Below are positions 42,629 through 51,776 of a stretch of 64,000 bases of DNA, piece after piece. The notes beneath the pieces were generated by a model. It saw only the letters and a list, made by a program, of their open reading frames with translations, had not been told where the DNA came from and ran no database searches. A program made the translations under genes and the position numbers. Numbering within the stretch: the stretch's first letter is position 1; every line of letters starts with the position of its first letter. The DNA is from Streptomyces huiliensis (GTDB taxonomy: Bacteria; Actinomycetota; Actinomycetes; Streptomycetales; Streptomycetaceae), in the NCBI RefSeq assembly GCF_020037025.1, contig NZ_JAIQLH010000002.1, positions 1 to 64,000 of the forward strand, read 5' to 3'.

Positions 42629-42668
42629 GTGAGCGGGCCCCACTCCGACGGCTGTGGGGCCCGCTCAC
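42629..42668. terminator. Bidirectional terminator
   Basis: GTGAGCGGGCCCCAC (42629-42643) and GTGGGGCCCGCTCAC (42654-42668) form a perfect 15-bp stem with a 10-base loop between two converging genes. It ends both the FAD-oxidoreductase transcript and the long minus-strand biosynthetic operon. Confidence 0.9.
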
Positions 42669-42672
42669 GCTG

Positions 42673-44205
42673 TCACGGGAAACGACCGCCCGGCGCATAC
42701 ATCGTCACGACCCGACCATGAGTGCCGTAGGGGAGCACATCCTGCTCATAGCCCGTCTCGTCGAAGGTGACCAACAGCCAGCCGTGCTGCCCGCGCCGCG
42801 GGTCGCGGAAGACTTGTGGGAAGGGCGTGCCGTACGGGTACGGAGCGTCGAGGGTCCCGCATGAGCGCATCGCCAGGTCCAGCCGTCGGTACGCCCGGTG
42901 TGCCCGGTCACTCACCAACAGCCGCGGCTGTCCGCCGAACCACTGCCAGCGGCAGCCCTCCGTCTGCTGCGGGCCGTCGGGTACCGGCAGCCGGGCCAGG
43001 CCGTCGGCGTAGTCGCCGCCCCTCGCCGCGGCGGCCAGGACCGGGTGGAAGTGCAATTCGGGCTGGTAGGCGGTCACATCGACATACGCCCACAGCCAAC
43101 GGCCGTTGCTGCGCAGCAAGGCCGGGTCCCAGGCGCTGCGGGTGAAGGGGAACTCCAGCGGACGGCCGTCGAGCACGTGGACCCCGCGTATCAAGTCGGC
43201 GGAAGTCGTGGTGTGGTACAACCGCACTCCGGGGGAGGGCAGGTTGCCGCCGACAGTGACGACGATGAATCGGTTGCGGGCCGCGTCGTATATGACCTGC
43301 CCGCCGTGGTCGCCGAAGAGCAGCCCCCCGCGGGCGAAGAAGAGCTTGGCGACCTGCTCCAACCGCCCTGGACGAGCGGGGTCCATGGCCCATACGCCGG
43401 TGTGGGCCTCCTGCGAGAAGCCGGCACCCGCACATCCCGCGGTGAAGAAGACCCTCCCGTTCCGCACGTAGGGGCGGCCTTCGGCCTCTTGGACCAGGTG
43501 CAGGTCGCGGAGCCCGAGCTGGCCGAAGAGCCCGCCACGCACCCGCCGCAGTACGGCAGAGTCGCTGCGGCACGCGTACCGCAGGCGCCGCAGCAGGGCA
43601 GGCCGACGCAGATCGAGGAGGACGGCCACCGCACCCCCGTCGGTAAGCAGGGGTCGCCAGGGCAGTCCGGGTCCATCGGTGGCGGCGAAGGCGGCGACGG
43701 TGTGGCCGGTCACCGCGAAGGCGAGCCGGAAGGGTGGGCGCAACCGGTGCCCGGCGGTGGCGACCGTCGTGGTGCCGTCCGGGGTGACGACCTCCAGGGA
43801 GACGGTGCCCTGTGCGGTGCAGCGGGCCCGTACCGCCCGGTCACCGTCCGCCGTCTCCAGCCCCGCTGCGACCTCGGCGCCAGTCGGCAGGGCGGCCACG
43901 TCGACGAGGACGGAGGCGAACGGCGCGGCCGGCCCGGTGGCCGACGTCAACCGCCCGGGGGTGTGAGCGAGCGGCCCGGTGTCGTAGTCGATAAACCTCG
44001 ATGGCAGCAGGTCGACAGGGCGGTAGGTACCGGTGACGGTGAAGTGCGGCTCGGCGGGCAGCTCGTCGCGCGGCGCGGACCGCCCGGCTGCCGCGGCCCG
44101 GGCGACGGACACGCCCGCCCCGGATGCCAACAGCGCGGCGGCGCCGGCGGAGGCGGCCAAAGAGCCGAGCGCCCGCCGCCGGCCGGGCCAGTGCTCATCG
44201 TTCAT
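42673..44205 (-). CDS. Tat-exported protein, possible beta-propeller
   Basis: A 510-residue protein with a twin-arginine-type signal (GRRRALGSLAAS, then a hydrophobic stretch to about residue 38). The rest is rich in aromatic and short beta segments with repeating W/Y motifs (GVWAMDPARP, RFIVVTVGGNLPSPGVRLYH, GRWLWAYVDVTAYQPE), consistent with a five-bladed propeller of the glycoside-hydrolase-43 kind. I cannot assign an activity. Its start overlaps the end of vdcD by 11 bp, so it is translated in the same operon. Such an exported partner of a decarboxylase operon is unexpected. Confidence 0.75.
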   Translation of the reverse strand: MNDEHWPGRRRALGSLAASAGAAALLASGAGVSVARAAAAGRSAPRDELPAEPHFTVTGTYRPVDLLPSRFIDYDTGPLAHTPGRLTSATGPAAPFASVLVDVAALPTGAEVAAGLETADGDRAVRARCTAQGTVSLEVVTPDGTTTVATAGHRLRPPFRLAFAVTGHTVAAFAATDGPGLPWRPLLTDGGAVAVLLDLRRPALLRRLRYACRSDSAVLRRVRGGLFGQLGLRDLHLVQEAEGRPYVRNGRVFFTAGCAGAGFSQEAHTGVWAMDPARPGRLEQVAKLFFARGGLLFGDHGGQVIYDAARNRFIVVTVGGNLPSPGVRLYHTTTSADLIRGVHVLDGRPLEFPFTRSAWDPALLRSNGRWLWAYVDVTAYQPELHFHPVLAAAARGGDYADGLARLPVPDGPQQTEGCRWQWFGGQPRLLVSDRAHRAYRRLDLAMRSCGTLDAPYPYGTPFPQVFRDPRRGQHGWLLVTFDETGYEQDVLPYGTHGRVVTMYAPGGRFP

Positions 44206-44455
44206 CGCCCGCTCCTTGGGCGTCGGCGTGGACGGGACGAGCAAGCGGAGGCACTGCGGGAAGTTCGGGGGCGTCGGTGATCGCCTGGCGGGTCAGCCGG
44301 AATTCCTCGGGGAACCGTTCCGGTACAGTCCTTGCCGCCGGTTCCGTGTTGCGCCAGCCGTACCAGCAGCAGGTGCACTGGTGCACCTGCCATGCGCCGC
44401 CCGGCGCGACTTTCACGGTCTCCACACTCTTCGACCGGCAGCGGGGGCAGATCAT
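44195..44455 (-). CDS. vdcD: Non-oxidative hydroxyarylic acid decarboxylase subunit D
   Basis: An 86-residue protein of the VdcD type. Two CxxC pairs suit zinc binding (CPRCRS near the start and CTCCWYGWR), and the family pattern WQVHQC...WYGWRNTEP is present, then PEEFRLT. In the Streptomyces vanillate system, vdcB, vdcC and vdcD form an operon, as here. The ATG at 44455 follows GGGAGG. Its role in the complex is not well defined. Confidence 0.87.
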   Translation of the reverse strand: MICPRCRSKSVETVKVAPGGAWQVHQCTCCWYGWRNTEPAARTVPERFPEEFRLTRQAITDAPELPAVPPLARPVHADAQGAGDER

Positions 44456-44598
44456 GGCGGTTCCTCCCTGTGCGTTTGATTTATTCCCTGGTTCCCGGGG
44501 TCTGTTGCGCGATCTTCGTGTGTCCCTTCCGTCCGGCTCCTCCGAGGTTCCGGCCGCGGTCCGCCACGATGAGGGTGGCCTGTTCCCGGGTTGCCCCC

Positions 44599-46029
44599 TC
44601 ATCGGCGTGCCCGGTCCGTCATGCCGCGCAGCTTCTCCAGCCATACTCCGGTGCCAGGCAGGTCCTGCACGGGGGCGGTGTGCCGGCCGCGCCGGTCGGG
44701 GGCGGTGGGGGTGGTGGCGTCGAGCACGACCTTTCCGCTGATGCCTGCGGGATCGGAGGACGGGTCCAGCGGCAGAATAGGCATGACCGGCAACTGGATC
44801 AGGTCGTCAGCCGGGTTGAACTTGGTTGACAGCGCCCACATCACCTGCGGTAGGTCGAAGGGGTCCACTGTCTCGTCCACGACGATGACGACCTTGCAAT
44901 ACCCCAGCCCGTGTGGGGTGGTAGCGACCCGGAGTCCCACCGCGCGGGCGAATCCGCCGACTCGGGAACGGGTGGAAACGATGGCGACCAGGCCATGGGT
45001 GTACATCGCGTTGACGGCGACGACTTCGGGGAACTCCGCGCGGAGCTGCTGAAGCAGTGGTACACAGGTGGCGGGGCCCATGAGATGGTCGATCTCGGTC
45101 CACGGAAGACCGAGGTAGAGGTGTTCGAAGAGCGGGTCGGTCCGGTAGGAGATCCGGTCGATCCTGATGACCGGCATCCGACGCCCGCCCGAGTAGTGGC
45201 CGGTGAACTCCCCGAAGGGTCCCTCGATCTCGCGGACCCGGGACTTGATCACCCCTTCCATCAGCACCTCGCAGCCCCACGGCACGTCCAGATCGGTCAG
45301 CGGTGCCCGGGCGATCGGCGCCGGAGCTCCGCGCAGCGCACCGGCCAGCTCGTACTCGGACTCGTCGTAGGCCATCGGTGTGGCGGCGACTAGGGAGATG
45401 ACCGGATCGTTGCCGAGCGCGACGGCGACCGGCAGGTCCTCGCCGCGCTCCTCGGCGCTGCGTAAATGCCGTGCGATGTCATGGATGGATCCCGGCTGGA
45501 TGCCGAACCGGCGCCTTCCCTTGCACTGGAGGCGGTAGATCCCCACGTTCTGCTTGCCGAAGTGGCCGGGGTCCGCCGGATCGCGGGTGATCACGGCGGC
45601 CTTGTCCACGTAGAAGCCGCCGTCGTGGGCATTGAGCCGGAACAGAGGCAGCACCGAGTAGAGGTCGACGTCGTCGCCGTGCAGGGTGTGGGCGAGGAAC
45701 GGCGGTGCCTCGCGGTACTCCGGTGGCACGGGAAAGGACTCCCAACGGCGGCTGAACTCCTCCACCTGCCGACGGACCGGTGTGGTGGGGGGCAGTTCGA
45801 GGGCCAGCGCGTGGTTGGCCCAAGAACCGTGCACATTGACCGCGACACGGCCGGTGGGGTATCCGGTCACCCGCTCGAAGCACAGAGCGGGTGCGTCGGG
45901 GCCCATGCGCGCTGCGGCGTTCGCGGCGACGGCCAGGTCGGCTTCCGGATCCACCGGCTCCGTGATGTGGACCAATTGGCCCTGTTCGTCGAGGGCGTCG
46001 AGGAACGCCCGAAGGTCGTCGTACGGCAC
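44599..46029 (-). CDS. vdcC: UbiD-family decarboxylase, hydroxyarylic acid decarboxylase subunit C
   Basis: A 476-residue UbiD-type enzyme that decarboxylates hydroxybenzoate-type acids using prenylated FMN. UbiD features are PYDDLRAFLDALDEQGQLVH at the start, VGIYRLQCKGRRRFGIQ, and the active-site region VREIEGPFGEFTGHYSG containing the conserved glutamates. The GTG at 46029 follows GGAAGGCGG. UbiX-type vdcB lies upstream and vdcD downstream. The substrate is probably the aromatic acid made by the genes at 46753-51646, but the family also reverses the reaction. Confidence 0.9.
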   Translation of the reverse strand: MPYDDLRAFLDALDEQGQLVHITEPVDPEADLAVAANAAARMGPDAPALCFERVTGYPTGRVAVNVHGSWANHALALELPPTTPVRRQVEEFSRRWESFPVPPEYREAPPFLAHTLHGDDVDLYSVLPLFRLNAHDGGFYVDKAAVITRDPADPGHFGKQNVGIYRLQCKGRRRFGIQPGSIHDIARHLRSAEERGEDLPVAVALGNDPVISLVAATPMAYDESEYELAGALRGAPAPIARAPLTDLDVPWGCEVLMEGVIKSRVREIEGPFGEFTGHYSGGRRMPVIRIDRISYRTDPLFEHLYLGLPWTEIDHLMGPATCVPLLQQLRAEFPEVVAVNAMYTHGLVAIVSTRSRVGGFARAVGLRVATTPHGLGYCKVVIVVDETVDPFDLPQVMWALSTKFNPADDLIQLPVMPILPLDPSSDPAGISGKVVLDATTPTAPDRRGRHTAPVQDLPGTGVWLEKLRGMTDRARR

Positions 46030-46142
46030 GGTTCGCCGCCTTCCCGAAGTGACACCGCCCGCCAGGGCGCGACGGTGGGAAGAGGATGTGTGGGGCGGTA
46101 CGAGGCCCGGCGCCGAGGCCGGTGCCCTCAGGGTGGCCGGCT

Positions 46143-46763
46143 TCAGGAGGTGGCCCTCAGGCGGGCGGCGCGCATGCCCTCCCAGCGGTGCGCGGATGTC
46201 TCGAGACCGAACTGGTCCAGCACCCGCGAGACCAAGTGGTCGACGATCTCGTCAAGAGTGCGGGGCCGGTTGTAGAAGGCGGGCGCCGGCGGCATGATGA
46301 CGGCGCCCATGCGGCACAGGGAGAGCATGTTCTCCAAGTGCACCTCACTGAGCGGCGTCTCGCGGGGCACCAGCACCAGACGGCGTCGTTCCTTGAGGGT
46401 GACGTCGGCGACACGAGCCACCAGGCCCTCGGAGTAGCCGGTGCGGACGGCCGCGAGGGTCTTCATGCTGCATGGCGCGATCACCATGCCGTCGGTGGGG
46501 AACGAGCCGCTGGCCACCGTCGCGCCCAGGTCGTCCGAGGCGTGACAGACATCCGCCAGCGCGGCGACCTCGCCAGCCGACCACTCGGTCTCGAGGCCGA
46601 TGGTGGTGCGTGCCCACCTGCTGAGCACCAGGTGTGTCTCCGCCTCCGGCACCGCCGCGAGCGCCTGCAGCAGCCGGATTCCGTAGATGGCGCCGGTGGC
46701 TCCGGTGAGCCCCACTACTATGCGCTTACGCGCGGGCGCTCCCCCTCCCGGCTCAGTCCGCAT
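46143..46763 (-). CDS. vdcB: UbiX-type flavin prenyltransferase, decarboxylase subunit B
   Basis: A 206-residue enzyme that attaches dimethylallyl to FMN to make the cofactor of VdcC. The FMN site reads VGLTGATGAIYGIRLL, and the family motifs APCSMKTLAAVRTGYSEGL and RRLVLVPRETPLSEVHLENM are present. The ATG at 46763 lies inside the end of the isochorismatase gene (overlap 46753-46763), indicating translational coupling and a shared operon with the aromatic-acid genes. Confidence 0.92.
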   Translation of the reverse strand: MRTEPGGGAPARKRIVVGLTGATGAIYGIRLLQALAAVPEAETHLVLSRWARTTIGLETEWSAGEVAALADVCHASDDLGATVASGSFPTDGMVIAPCSMKTLAAVRTGYSEGLVARVADVTLKERRRLVLVPRETPLSEVHLENMLSLCRMGAVIMPPAPAFYNRPRTLDEIVDHLVSRVLDQFGLETSAHRWEGMRAARLRATS

Positions 46764-47445
46764 GCCGGGCTCCGGCCGGGAGCTCGACCGCCGGGCCACC
46801 GGGGCGGTGGGCCCGGAACCCGGACAGCAGGGCGGCAGTCGTGGTGACCTCGGCGCACCGCTCCCGGGCGTAGTCGAGGGCCAGTGCGTGGTACTCGGCG
46901 GTGAAGTCGGCCATCGCGTCGGCCACCAGGAACGGCTGGATGTCGTGCGAGAAGGCGTCCACGGCGGTGACGAGACAACCGATGTGCGCATAGACCCCGC
47001 AGACCACCAACTGGTCACGCCGCATGCGCGTGAGTCTTTCCAGCAGGTCGGTGCGGACGAAGGAACTGTAGCGCCACTTGGTCAGCACTGGCTCGTCCTC
47101 CCGCGGCGCGACCGTGGGATCGATCTCCTGGTGCCCGGGGTCGGCGGACATGCCGGTTCCCCAGATCCGGTGCAGCAAGCCCCGCTGTTCACGGGTCATG
47201 GCGCCCGGCTGAGCGGTGTAGAGCACGGGGACCCCCGCCTCGCGAGCCGCCGCGAGGAGGAGCGCCGTGTGCCGTGTCAGCTCACGGCGAGGTGAGGCGT
47301 CGGCGGCGAAGCAGCCGAGGAAGTAGCGCTGCATGTCGTGGACCAGCAACGCGGCGCGGTCGGGGGAGAACCGCCACAAGGCGGGTCCGGCGGGCCCACG
47401 TACGCCGCGAGGCATCGGGTAGGTGACGTCTGCGGGTATCCGCAC
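46753..47445 (-). CDS. Isochorismatase-family hydrolase, PhzD/EntB type
   Basis: A 230-residue enzyme that cleaves the enolpyruvyl ether of isochorismate or of 2-amino-2-deoxyisochorismate. Family residues: the catalytic Asp in LLVHDMQRYFL, Lys in LTKWRYSSFVRTDL, and VCGVYAHIGCLVTAVDAFS, where Gly replaces the nicotinamidase cysteine as in true isochorismatases. No carrier-protein domain follows, as in PhzD rather than EntB. The GTG at 47445 follows AAGGAGAG. Together with the PhzE-like enzyme, the product is probably dihydro-3-hydroxyanthranilate. Confidence 0.9.
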   Translation of the reverse strand: MRIPADVTYPMPRGVRGPAGPALWRFSPDRAALLVHDMQRYFLGCFAADASPRRELTRHTALLLAAAREAGVPVLYTAQPGAMTREQRGLLHRIWGTGMSADPGHQEIDPTVAPREDEPVLTKWRYSSFVRTDLLERLTRMRRDQLVVCGVYAHIGCLVTAVDAFSHDIQPFLVADAMADFTAEYHALALDYARERCAEVTTTAALLSGFRAHRPGGPAVELPAGARHAD

Positions 47446-47472
47446 CGTGCACTCTCCTTGGGTCGGTGATCG

Positions 47473-48315
47473 TCAGCGGCCGAGGGCAGCGCCGCCGTCC
47501 ACGTACAGGTCGTGCATGGTGATGTGCGACGCCGCCGGGGACAGCAGGAAGGCCACGGCCTCGGCGACGTCCTCAGGCTCGGCGATCCGGCCCAGCGGGA
47601 TGCCCACCCGGTAGGCGGCCGGATCGCCGTGCAGGGTGGCCCGTTCGCCCTGCTCGTCGTGCCACAGTCCGTGCAGCATGGCGGTGTGCGTCGACCCGGG
47701 CGCGACGACGTTGCAGCGCACCCCGTCCCGGGCGAGTTCCAGGCCCAGCGTCTTGGTGAATGCGGTCGCCGCCGCCTTCGAGGCGCCGTATGCGGCCATG
47801 TGGGAACGGGGCACGCCGGCGGCGTTGGAGGAGACGGTGACGATGGCGCCCTCTCGCCGCCGCGCCATCTGCCGCCCCACGGCCCGTAGGACGTGGAAGA
47901 CACCCTGAGCGTTCACGGCGAAGGTCGCCGTCCAGTCCTCGTCGGTCAGCGCGAGGGCCGGGGCCTCGCGCAGGATCCCGGCCACACTGGCCAGCACGCC
48001 GATGGGTCCCAGTTCGTTCTCGACACGGGCCACAGTGGCGTTCACGGCGGTGCTCTCGGAGACGTCGAGCGGGTAGGCCCGGGCGGTGCCGCCCGCCTCC
48101 ACCACCCCCTTGACCACCGCGGAGAGCGGCTCGACTGCCACGTCCGCGGCCGCGACAGGCAACCCTTGCGCGGCGAGCCTCCGCACGACCGCGGCGCCGA
48201 TTCCGCCGGCGGCTCCGGTGACGAGCGCGACCGTACCGGGCGGCGGGCCGGCGGCGGGTTCGTGCACGGGATGAGGGGTGGTGCCGGCTGTGCCGGTCAT
48301 ATCGGTGCTGCTCAT
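47473..48315 (-). CDS. SDR dehydrogenase, 2,3-dihydro-2,3-dihydroxybenzoate dehydrogenase (EntA) type
   Basis: A 280-residue short-chain dehydrogenase. Cofactor motif [15 protein letters not shown], active-site Ser in [12 protein letters not shown] and Tyr/Lys in [13 protein letters not shown] are all present. The [15 protein letters not shown] pattern and length fit EntA-like enzymes that aromatise cyclohexadienes, which here would convert the PhzD product to 3-hydroxyanthranilate. A 25-residue Thr/Pro/Gly-rich N-terminal tail precedes the domain. The ATG at 48315 follows CTGGAGGGC. Confidence 0.87.
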   Translation of the reverse strand: MSSTDMTGTAGTTPHPVHEPAAGPPPGTVALVTGAAGGIGAAVVRRLAAQGLPVAAADVAVEPLSAVVKGVVEAGGTARAYPLDVSESTAVNATVARVENELGPIGVLASVAGILREAPALALTDEDWTATFAVNAQGVFHVLRAVGRQMARRREGAIVTVSSNAAGVPRSHMAAYGASKAAATAFTKTLGLELARDGVRCNVVAPGSTHTAMLHGLWHDEQGERATLHGDPAAYRVGIPLGRIAEPEDVAEAVAFLLSPAASHITMHDLYVDGGAALGR

Positions 48316-48347
48316 CGAATTGCCCTCCAGTGGGCGTGGCCACTGCT

Positions 48348-49550
48348 TCACGCCCAGGTATTCAGAAAGCGCCGGGCCTGTTCCGGGTTGAGCCGCGGGT
48401 CGCACAGGGTGGTGTAGCGTCGAGCGAGGGCATCCGGGGAACCGACCGGGCCCCCCACGCACTCGCTGACGTCGTCTGCCGCCGTTTCCAGATGGACACC
48501 GCCCGCATGCTGCCCCTGCTGCTCCAGCACGGCCCGGAACGCCGCGGCCTCCGCGATGAGATCGGGCAGGTACCGCGTCTTGCGCCCGCCGACCGCGCGC
48601 ACGGTGTTGCCATGCATCGGGTCACACAGCCACACCACCGGGTGTCCCGCCCTGCGGACCGCGGCGACCAGGGGCGGCAGCGCTTCCGCGACGACGGCAC
48701 GCCCCATGCGCACGATCAGCGTGAGCCGGCCCGGTGTCCGGCCCGGGTCCAGGAGCCGACTCAGCAGTAGTACCTCGTCCGGGGTGGCGGTGGGTCCGAT
48801 CTTGCAGGCGACGGGGTTGGCGACCGAGGCGAGCAGCGTCACGTGCCGGGAGCCGGGCTGCCGGGTGCGCTCCCCCACCCACGGCAGATGGGTCGAGGTC
48901 AGCAGCGGGCCGACGGCCTCCGGCCCGCCGCGTACGAGCGGGAGCTCGTAGTCCAGTACCAGCGCCTCGTGGCTCGCCCACGGGCCCGTGTCCCGATCGC
49001 CCCGGCGTTTCCGGACGGCATCCAGCACGGTGCCGGCGGCCTCGTAGGCCCGGAGCATGCGCCAAGGGTCGGGGCGTCGCGCCTCGGCCGTGGGCTCAGC
49101 GGAGTTGACCATGTGCCCGCGAAACACGGGAAGTTCCCGGCCTCCGACGCGCTCGGTAGGCTGCGAACGCGGCTTGGCGAACTGGCCGGCGAGCCTGCCG
49201 ATCCGCACGACGCGCCTGCCCGAGCTGCGTTCGAGATGGTCCCCGAGGGCGTCGAGCACGGTGACGCGGGCCGCGGCCTGCTCGGGCCCGCACTCCTCCA
49301 GGTTCTCGGCGCAGTCGCCGGCTTGCAGGACGAGGGCGTCGCCGCGGGCGACCGCGGCCAGTTCGTCGCGCAACCGCCCCACCTCATCGACGGACACCAG
49401 CGGGGGTGCTGTCGAAAGCCGCCCCGACACCTCACCGAGCGCGGGATGGCCGGCCCAGGGTGGCTCCTGGTGATGCCGGCCGGCCGGCACCGGCCATGGG
49501 GCGACAGTGAGGCGCTCGTAGGCGGTAGGCCGTCCCGTCGTGCCGGTCAT
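48348..49550 (-). CDS. Class II 3-deoxy-7-phosphoheptulonate (DAHP) synthase
   Basis: A 400-residue plant-type DAHP synthase that commits erythrose-4-phosphate and PEP to the shikimate pathway. Motifs: [55 protein letters not shown] and DPMHGNT. The chromosome should have its own copy, so this one boosts chorismate for the cluster. The ATG at 49550 overlaps the stop of the PhzE-like gene (ATGA), showing coupling. Confidence 0.94.
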   Translation of the reverse strand: MTGTTGRPTAYERLTVAPWPVPAGRHHQEPPWAGHPALGEVSGRLSTAPPLVSVDEVGRLRDELAAVARGDALVLQAGDCAENLEECGPEQAAARVTVLDALGDHLERSSGRRVVRIGRLAGQFAKPRSQPTERVGGRELPVFRGHMVNSAEPTAEARRPDPWRMLRAYEAAGTVLDAVRKRRGDRDTGPWASHEALVLDYELPLVRGGPEAVGPLLTSTHLPWVGERTRQPGSRHVTLLASVANPVACKIGPTATPDEVLLLSRLLDPGRTPGRLTLIVRMGRAVVAEALPPLVAAVRRAGHPVVWLCDPMHGNTVRAVGGRKTRYLPDLIAEAAAFRAVLEQQGQHAGGVHLETAADDVSECVGGPVGSPDALARRYTTLCDPRLNPEQARRFLNTWA

Positions 49551-51646
49551 GCGCCCTTCCTTCCGTGGCTCCGGATCGCCGGGACGGTGACCGGGCGGCT
49601 CGTCAGGGCAGTGCGGGCCAGGTCCGCCAGCAGGTCGACACCATCCCGGCTGAGGATCGACTCCGGGTGGAACTGGGCCGAGGTGAAGCCGGGCCCGCGT
49701 AACGCGTGGACCTCGCCGTCCCTGGTATCTCGATAGACCAGCACCTCGCCGACCACTCCCGGGCAGCGCAGGCGTGAAGAGGAGGCATAAGCCGCGTAGG
49801 AGTTGTAGAAGCCGACGTGTGTGCGGCGCCCGAACAAGCCGATCTCCCGCTGGATACCCTGATGCGGGACGGAGCGGGCCCGCAGTGCCAACCCGAGCTC
49901 TCCCGCCAGGATCTGGTGCCCCAGGCACACTGCGACGAACGCCGCGCGTGAGGCGAGCAGTCGTGCGACGGTGGCGCGCACCGTGCGAATACGCGGATCG
50001 GTGCGGTCCCGCGGATCACCCGGGCCCGGCCCGACGACGATCAGATCACCGGACGGCCCGTCGGGGCCCGCCCCGGCGAGGTGATGCTCGGCCCGATAGT
50101 AGGGCAGCACGGTAGTGTGCGCGCCCAAGGCGCGTAGCTGGATGGCGAGCATGCCGGTAAAGGTGTCCTCGGCGTCCACCACCACAGCGGTCGTTCCGCG
50201 CAACGGCGGGCCACCAGGCGGCAATACCGGCCCGGACGGGTTCGCCAGCCAGAAGCGGGCCAGCGAAGCGTTGCGACGTGCCAACGCCGTGCGCACTCGG
50301 GGATGGGCGCCGAGCGCCTCAGGGCCCTCGACAGCCGCCGAAGACTCCGTCGCGGGGCCGGTGGGCTGCGGCTCCCCCGCGAGCCGCAGCCCTGCGGCGT
50401 CAAGCAACCCGGCGGCCTTCGCTCGGGTCTCGGCAGCCTCTGAGACCGGATCGGAATGCCGTACCAAGGTGGCCCCCACGCTCAGCCGCAGCGTACCGAC
50501 CGGGTCGATATGGGCGGTGCGGATGAGGATCGCCGAGTCAAGGGCGGGGCGGCCCTGGCGGTCGGTGTCGATAAGCGCGGCTACGCCGCCGTAATAGGCA
50601 CGGCTTCCGCGCTCGTGCCGGGCGATGACCCGGCAGGCGTTCTCCAGCGGGCTGCCGGTCACGGTGGGAGCGAACATGGTTGCCCGCAGGATGTCCACCG
50701 GATCGCGGTCGCTGGCTCCCTCCAGCAGGTACTCGGTGTGCGATAGGCGCGTCATCGTCTTCAGGTAGGGCCCGCGCAACCGGGCACCGTCCGGACAGAC
50801 TGCGGCCATCATCTTGAGTTCCTCGTCGACGACCATGGACAACTCCTCGGTCTCCTTGCGGTCGGTGAGAAAGGAGACGAGACCGCCCGGTTCGGCACCC
50901 GTGGAGGGGTGCCGGTACGTACCGCTGATGGGGTTCATCACCGCCCGGCCGGCGCTCAGGCACACATGCCGCTCCGGGGTGGCGCCCACGAAGGTCCGTT
51001 TGCCCGTGTGGACCACGAACGTCCAGTAAGCACCGGGTTGGCGTAGCAGGCGGCCGAACATGGCCAGCGCGTGCAGATGCGGTCTGCCCGTCAATCGGGC
51101 GCTCAGAGTACGGGCCAGAACGAAGTTGGCGCCGGCACCCGCAGCGATCTCCTCGTCGATCACCCGGCGTACGTGCGCCGCGTAGGCGGTGTCATCCAGG
51201 TCGAAGGCGGCCTCAGCCCCGCCGAGCGGAAACTCGTCCGTCCGTGCCAGCACGTCCGCCACCGGTATATCCGCCCGGTCCTCGACGGACATGGCCAGGA
51301 GGGGCTCCTTGCCGTCGCGGCAGGCGAAGCCGCGCTCGGTGATCTGCCGGAACGGCAGCAGTGCGAGTACGGCACCGGGCGGGTGGCGGCGGGCTCTGCA
51401 ATGGGCAGGTTCACCCGGTTCAGGAGCTTCTCCCGACTCCTGTGGTTCTTGGAGCTCGCCAAGTTTCCGGAGTTCCCGTACGGGACCGGTGAGGAGTTCC
51501 ACGACGTCCCGGCCATGTGCGGCGGGCCGCCACAGCAGGGCGAAGGGCCCCGGGTCGGGGTGAAGCAGGTGCTCCACCGCGGATGCCGGGGCGGAGCGCC
51601 GCGTCGCCAGTGCGGACTCGGCGGATGTCGTCGGTTGTTCCACCAT
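49547..51646 (-). CDS. PhzE-like fused anthranilate-synthase-type enzyme (ADIC synthase)
   Basis: A 699-residue fusion. Residues ~1-455 form a chorismate-utilising domain (GATPERHVCLSAGRAVMNPI, DRKETEELSMVVDEELKMMA, EYLLEGASDRDP, GSRAYYGGVAALID). The remainder is a class I glutamine amidotransferase with Cys in VAVCLGHQILAGELG and His/Glu in AQFHPESILS. The fused arrangement is that of PhzE, which makes 2-amino-2-deoxyisochorismate; a pyruvate-releasing anthranilate synthase is possible but less fitting with a PhzD neighbour. The ATG at 51646 follows CTGGAGGAAAC. Confidence 0.88.
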   Translation of the reverse strand: MVEQPTTSAESALATRRSAPASAVEHLLHPDPGPFALLWRPAAHGRDVVELLTGPVRELRKLGELQEPQESGEAPEPGEPAHCRARRHPPGAVLALLPFRQITERGFACRDGKEPLLAMSVEDRADIPVADVLARTDEFPLGGAEAAFDLDDTAYAAHVRRVIDEEIAAGAGANFVLARTLSARLTGRPHLHALAMFGRLLRQPGAYWTFVVHTGKRTFVGATPERHVCLSAGRAVMNPISGTYRHPSTGAEPGGLVSFLTDRKETEELSMVVDEELKMMAAVCPDGARLRGPYLKTMTRLSHTEYLLEGASDRDPVDILRATMFAPTVTGSPLENACRVIARHERGSRAYYGGVAALIDTDRQGRPALDSAILIRTAHIDPVGTLRLSVGATLVRHSDPVSEAAETRAKAAGLLDAAGLRLAGEPQPTGPATESSAAVEGPEALGAHPRVRTALARRNASLARFWLANPSGPVLPPGGPPLRGTTAVVVDAEDTFTGMLAIQLRALGAHTTVLPYYRAEHHLAGAGPDGPSGDLIVVGPGPGDPRDRTDPRIRTVRATVARLLASRAAFVAVCLGHQILAGELGLALRARSVPHQGIQREIGLFGRRTHVGFYNSYAAYASSSRLRCPGVVGEVLVYRDTRDGEVHALRGPGFTSAQFHPESILSRDGVDLLADLARTALTSRPVTVPAIRSHGRKGA

Positions 51647-51776
51647 CGTTTCCTCCAGCGGACGGAAGCCCCCTGGGTGTCCCGCGGCCGGTGCAACCGT
51701 GGGCAGGGGACCGAGTGCGGCGCACTGCGGGGGCGCCGCCGCACAACCACTGTGCCCTGGGTGCTCCAGGGCCACA

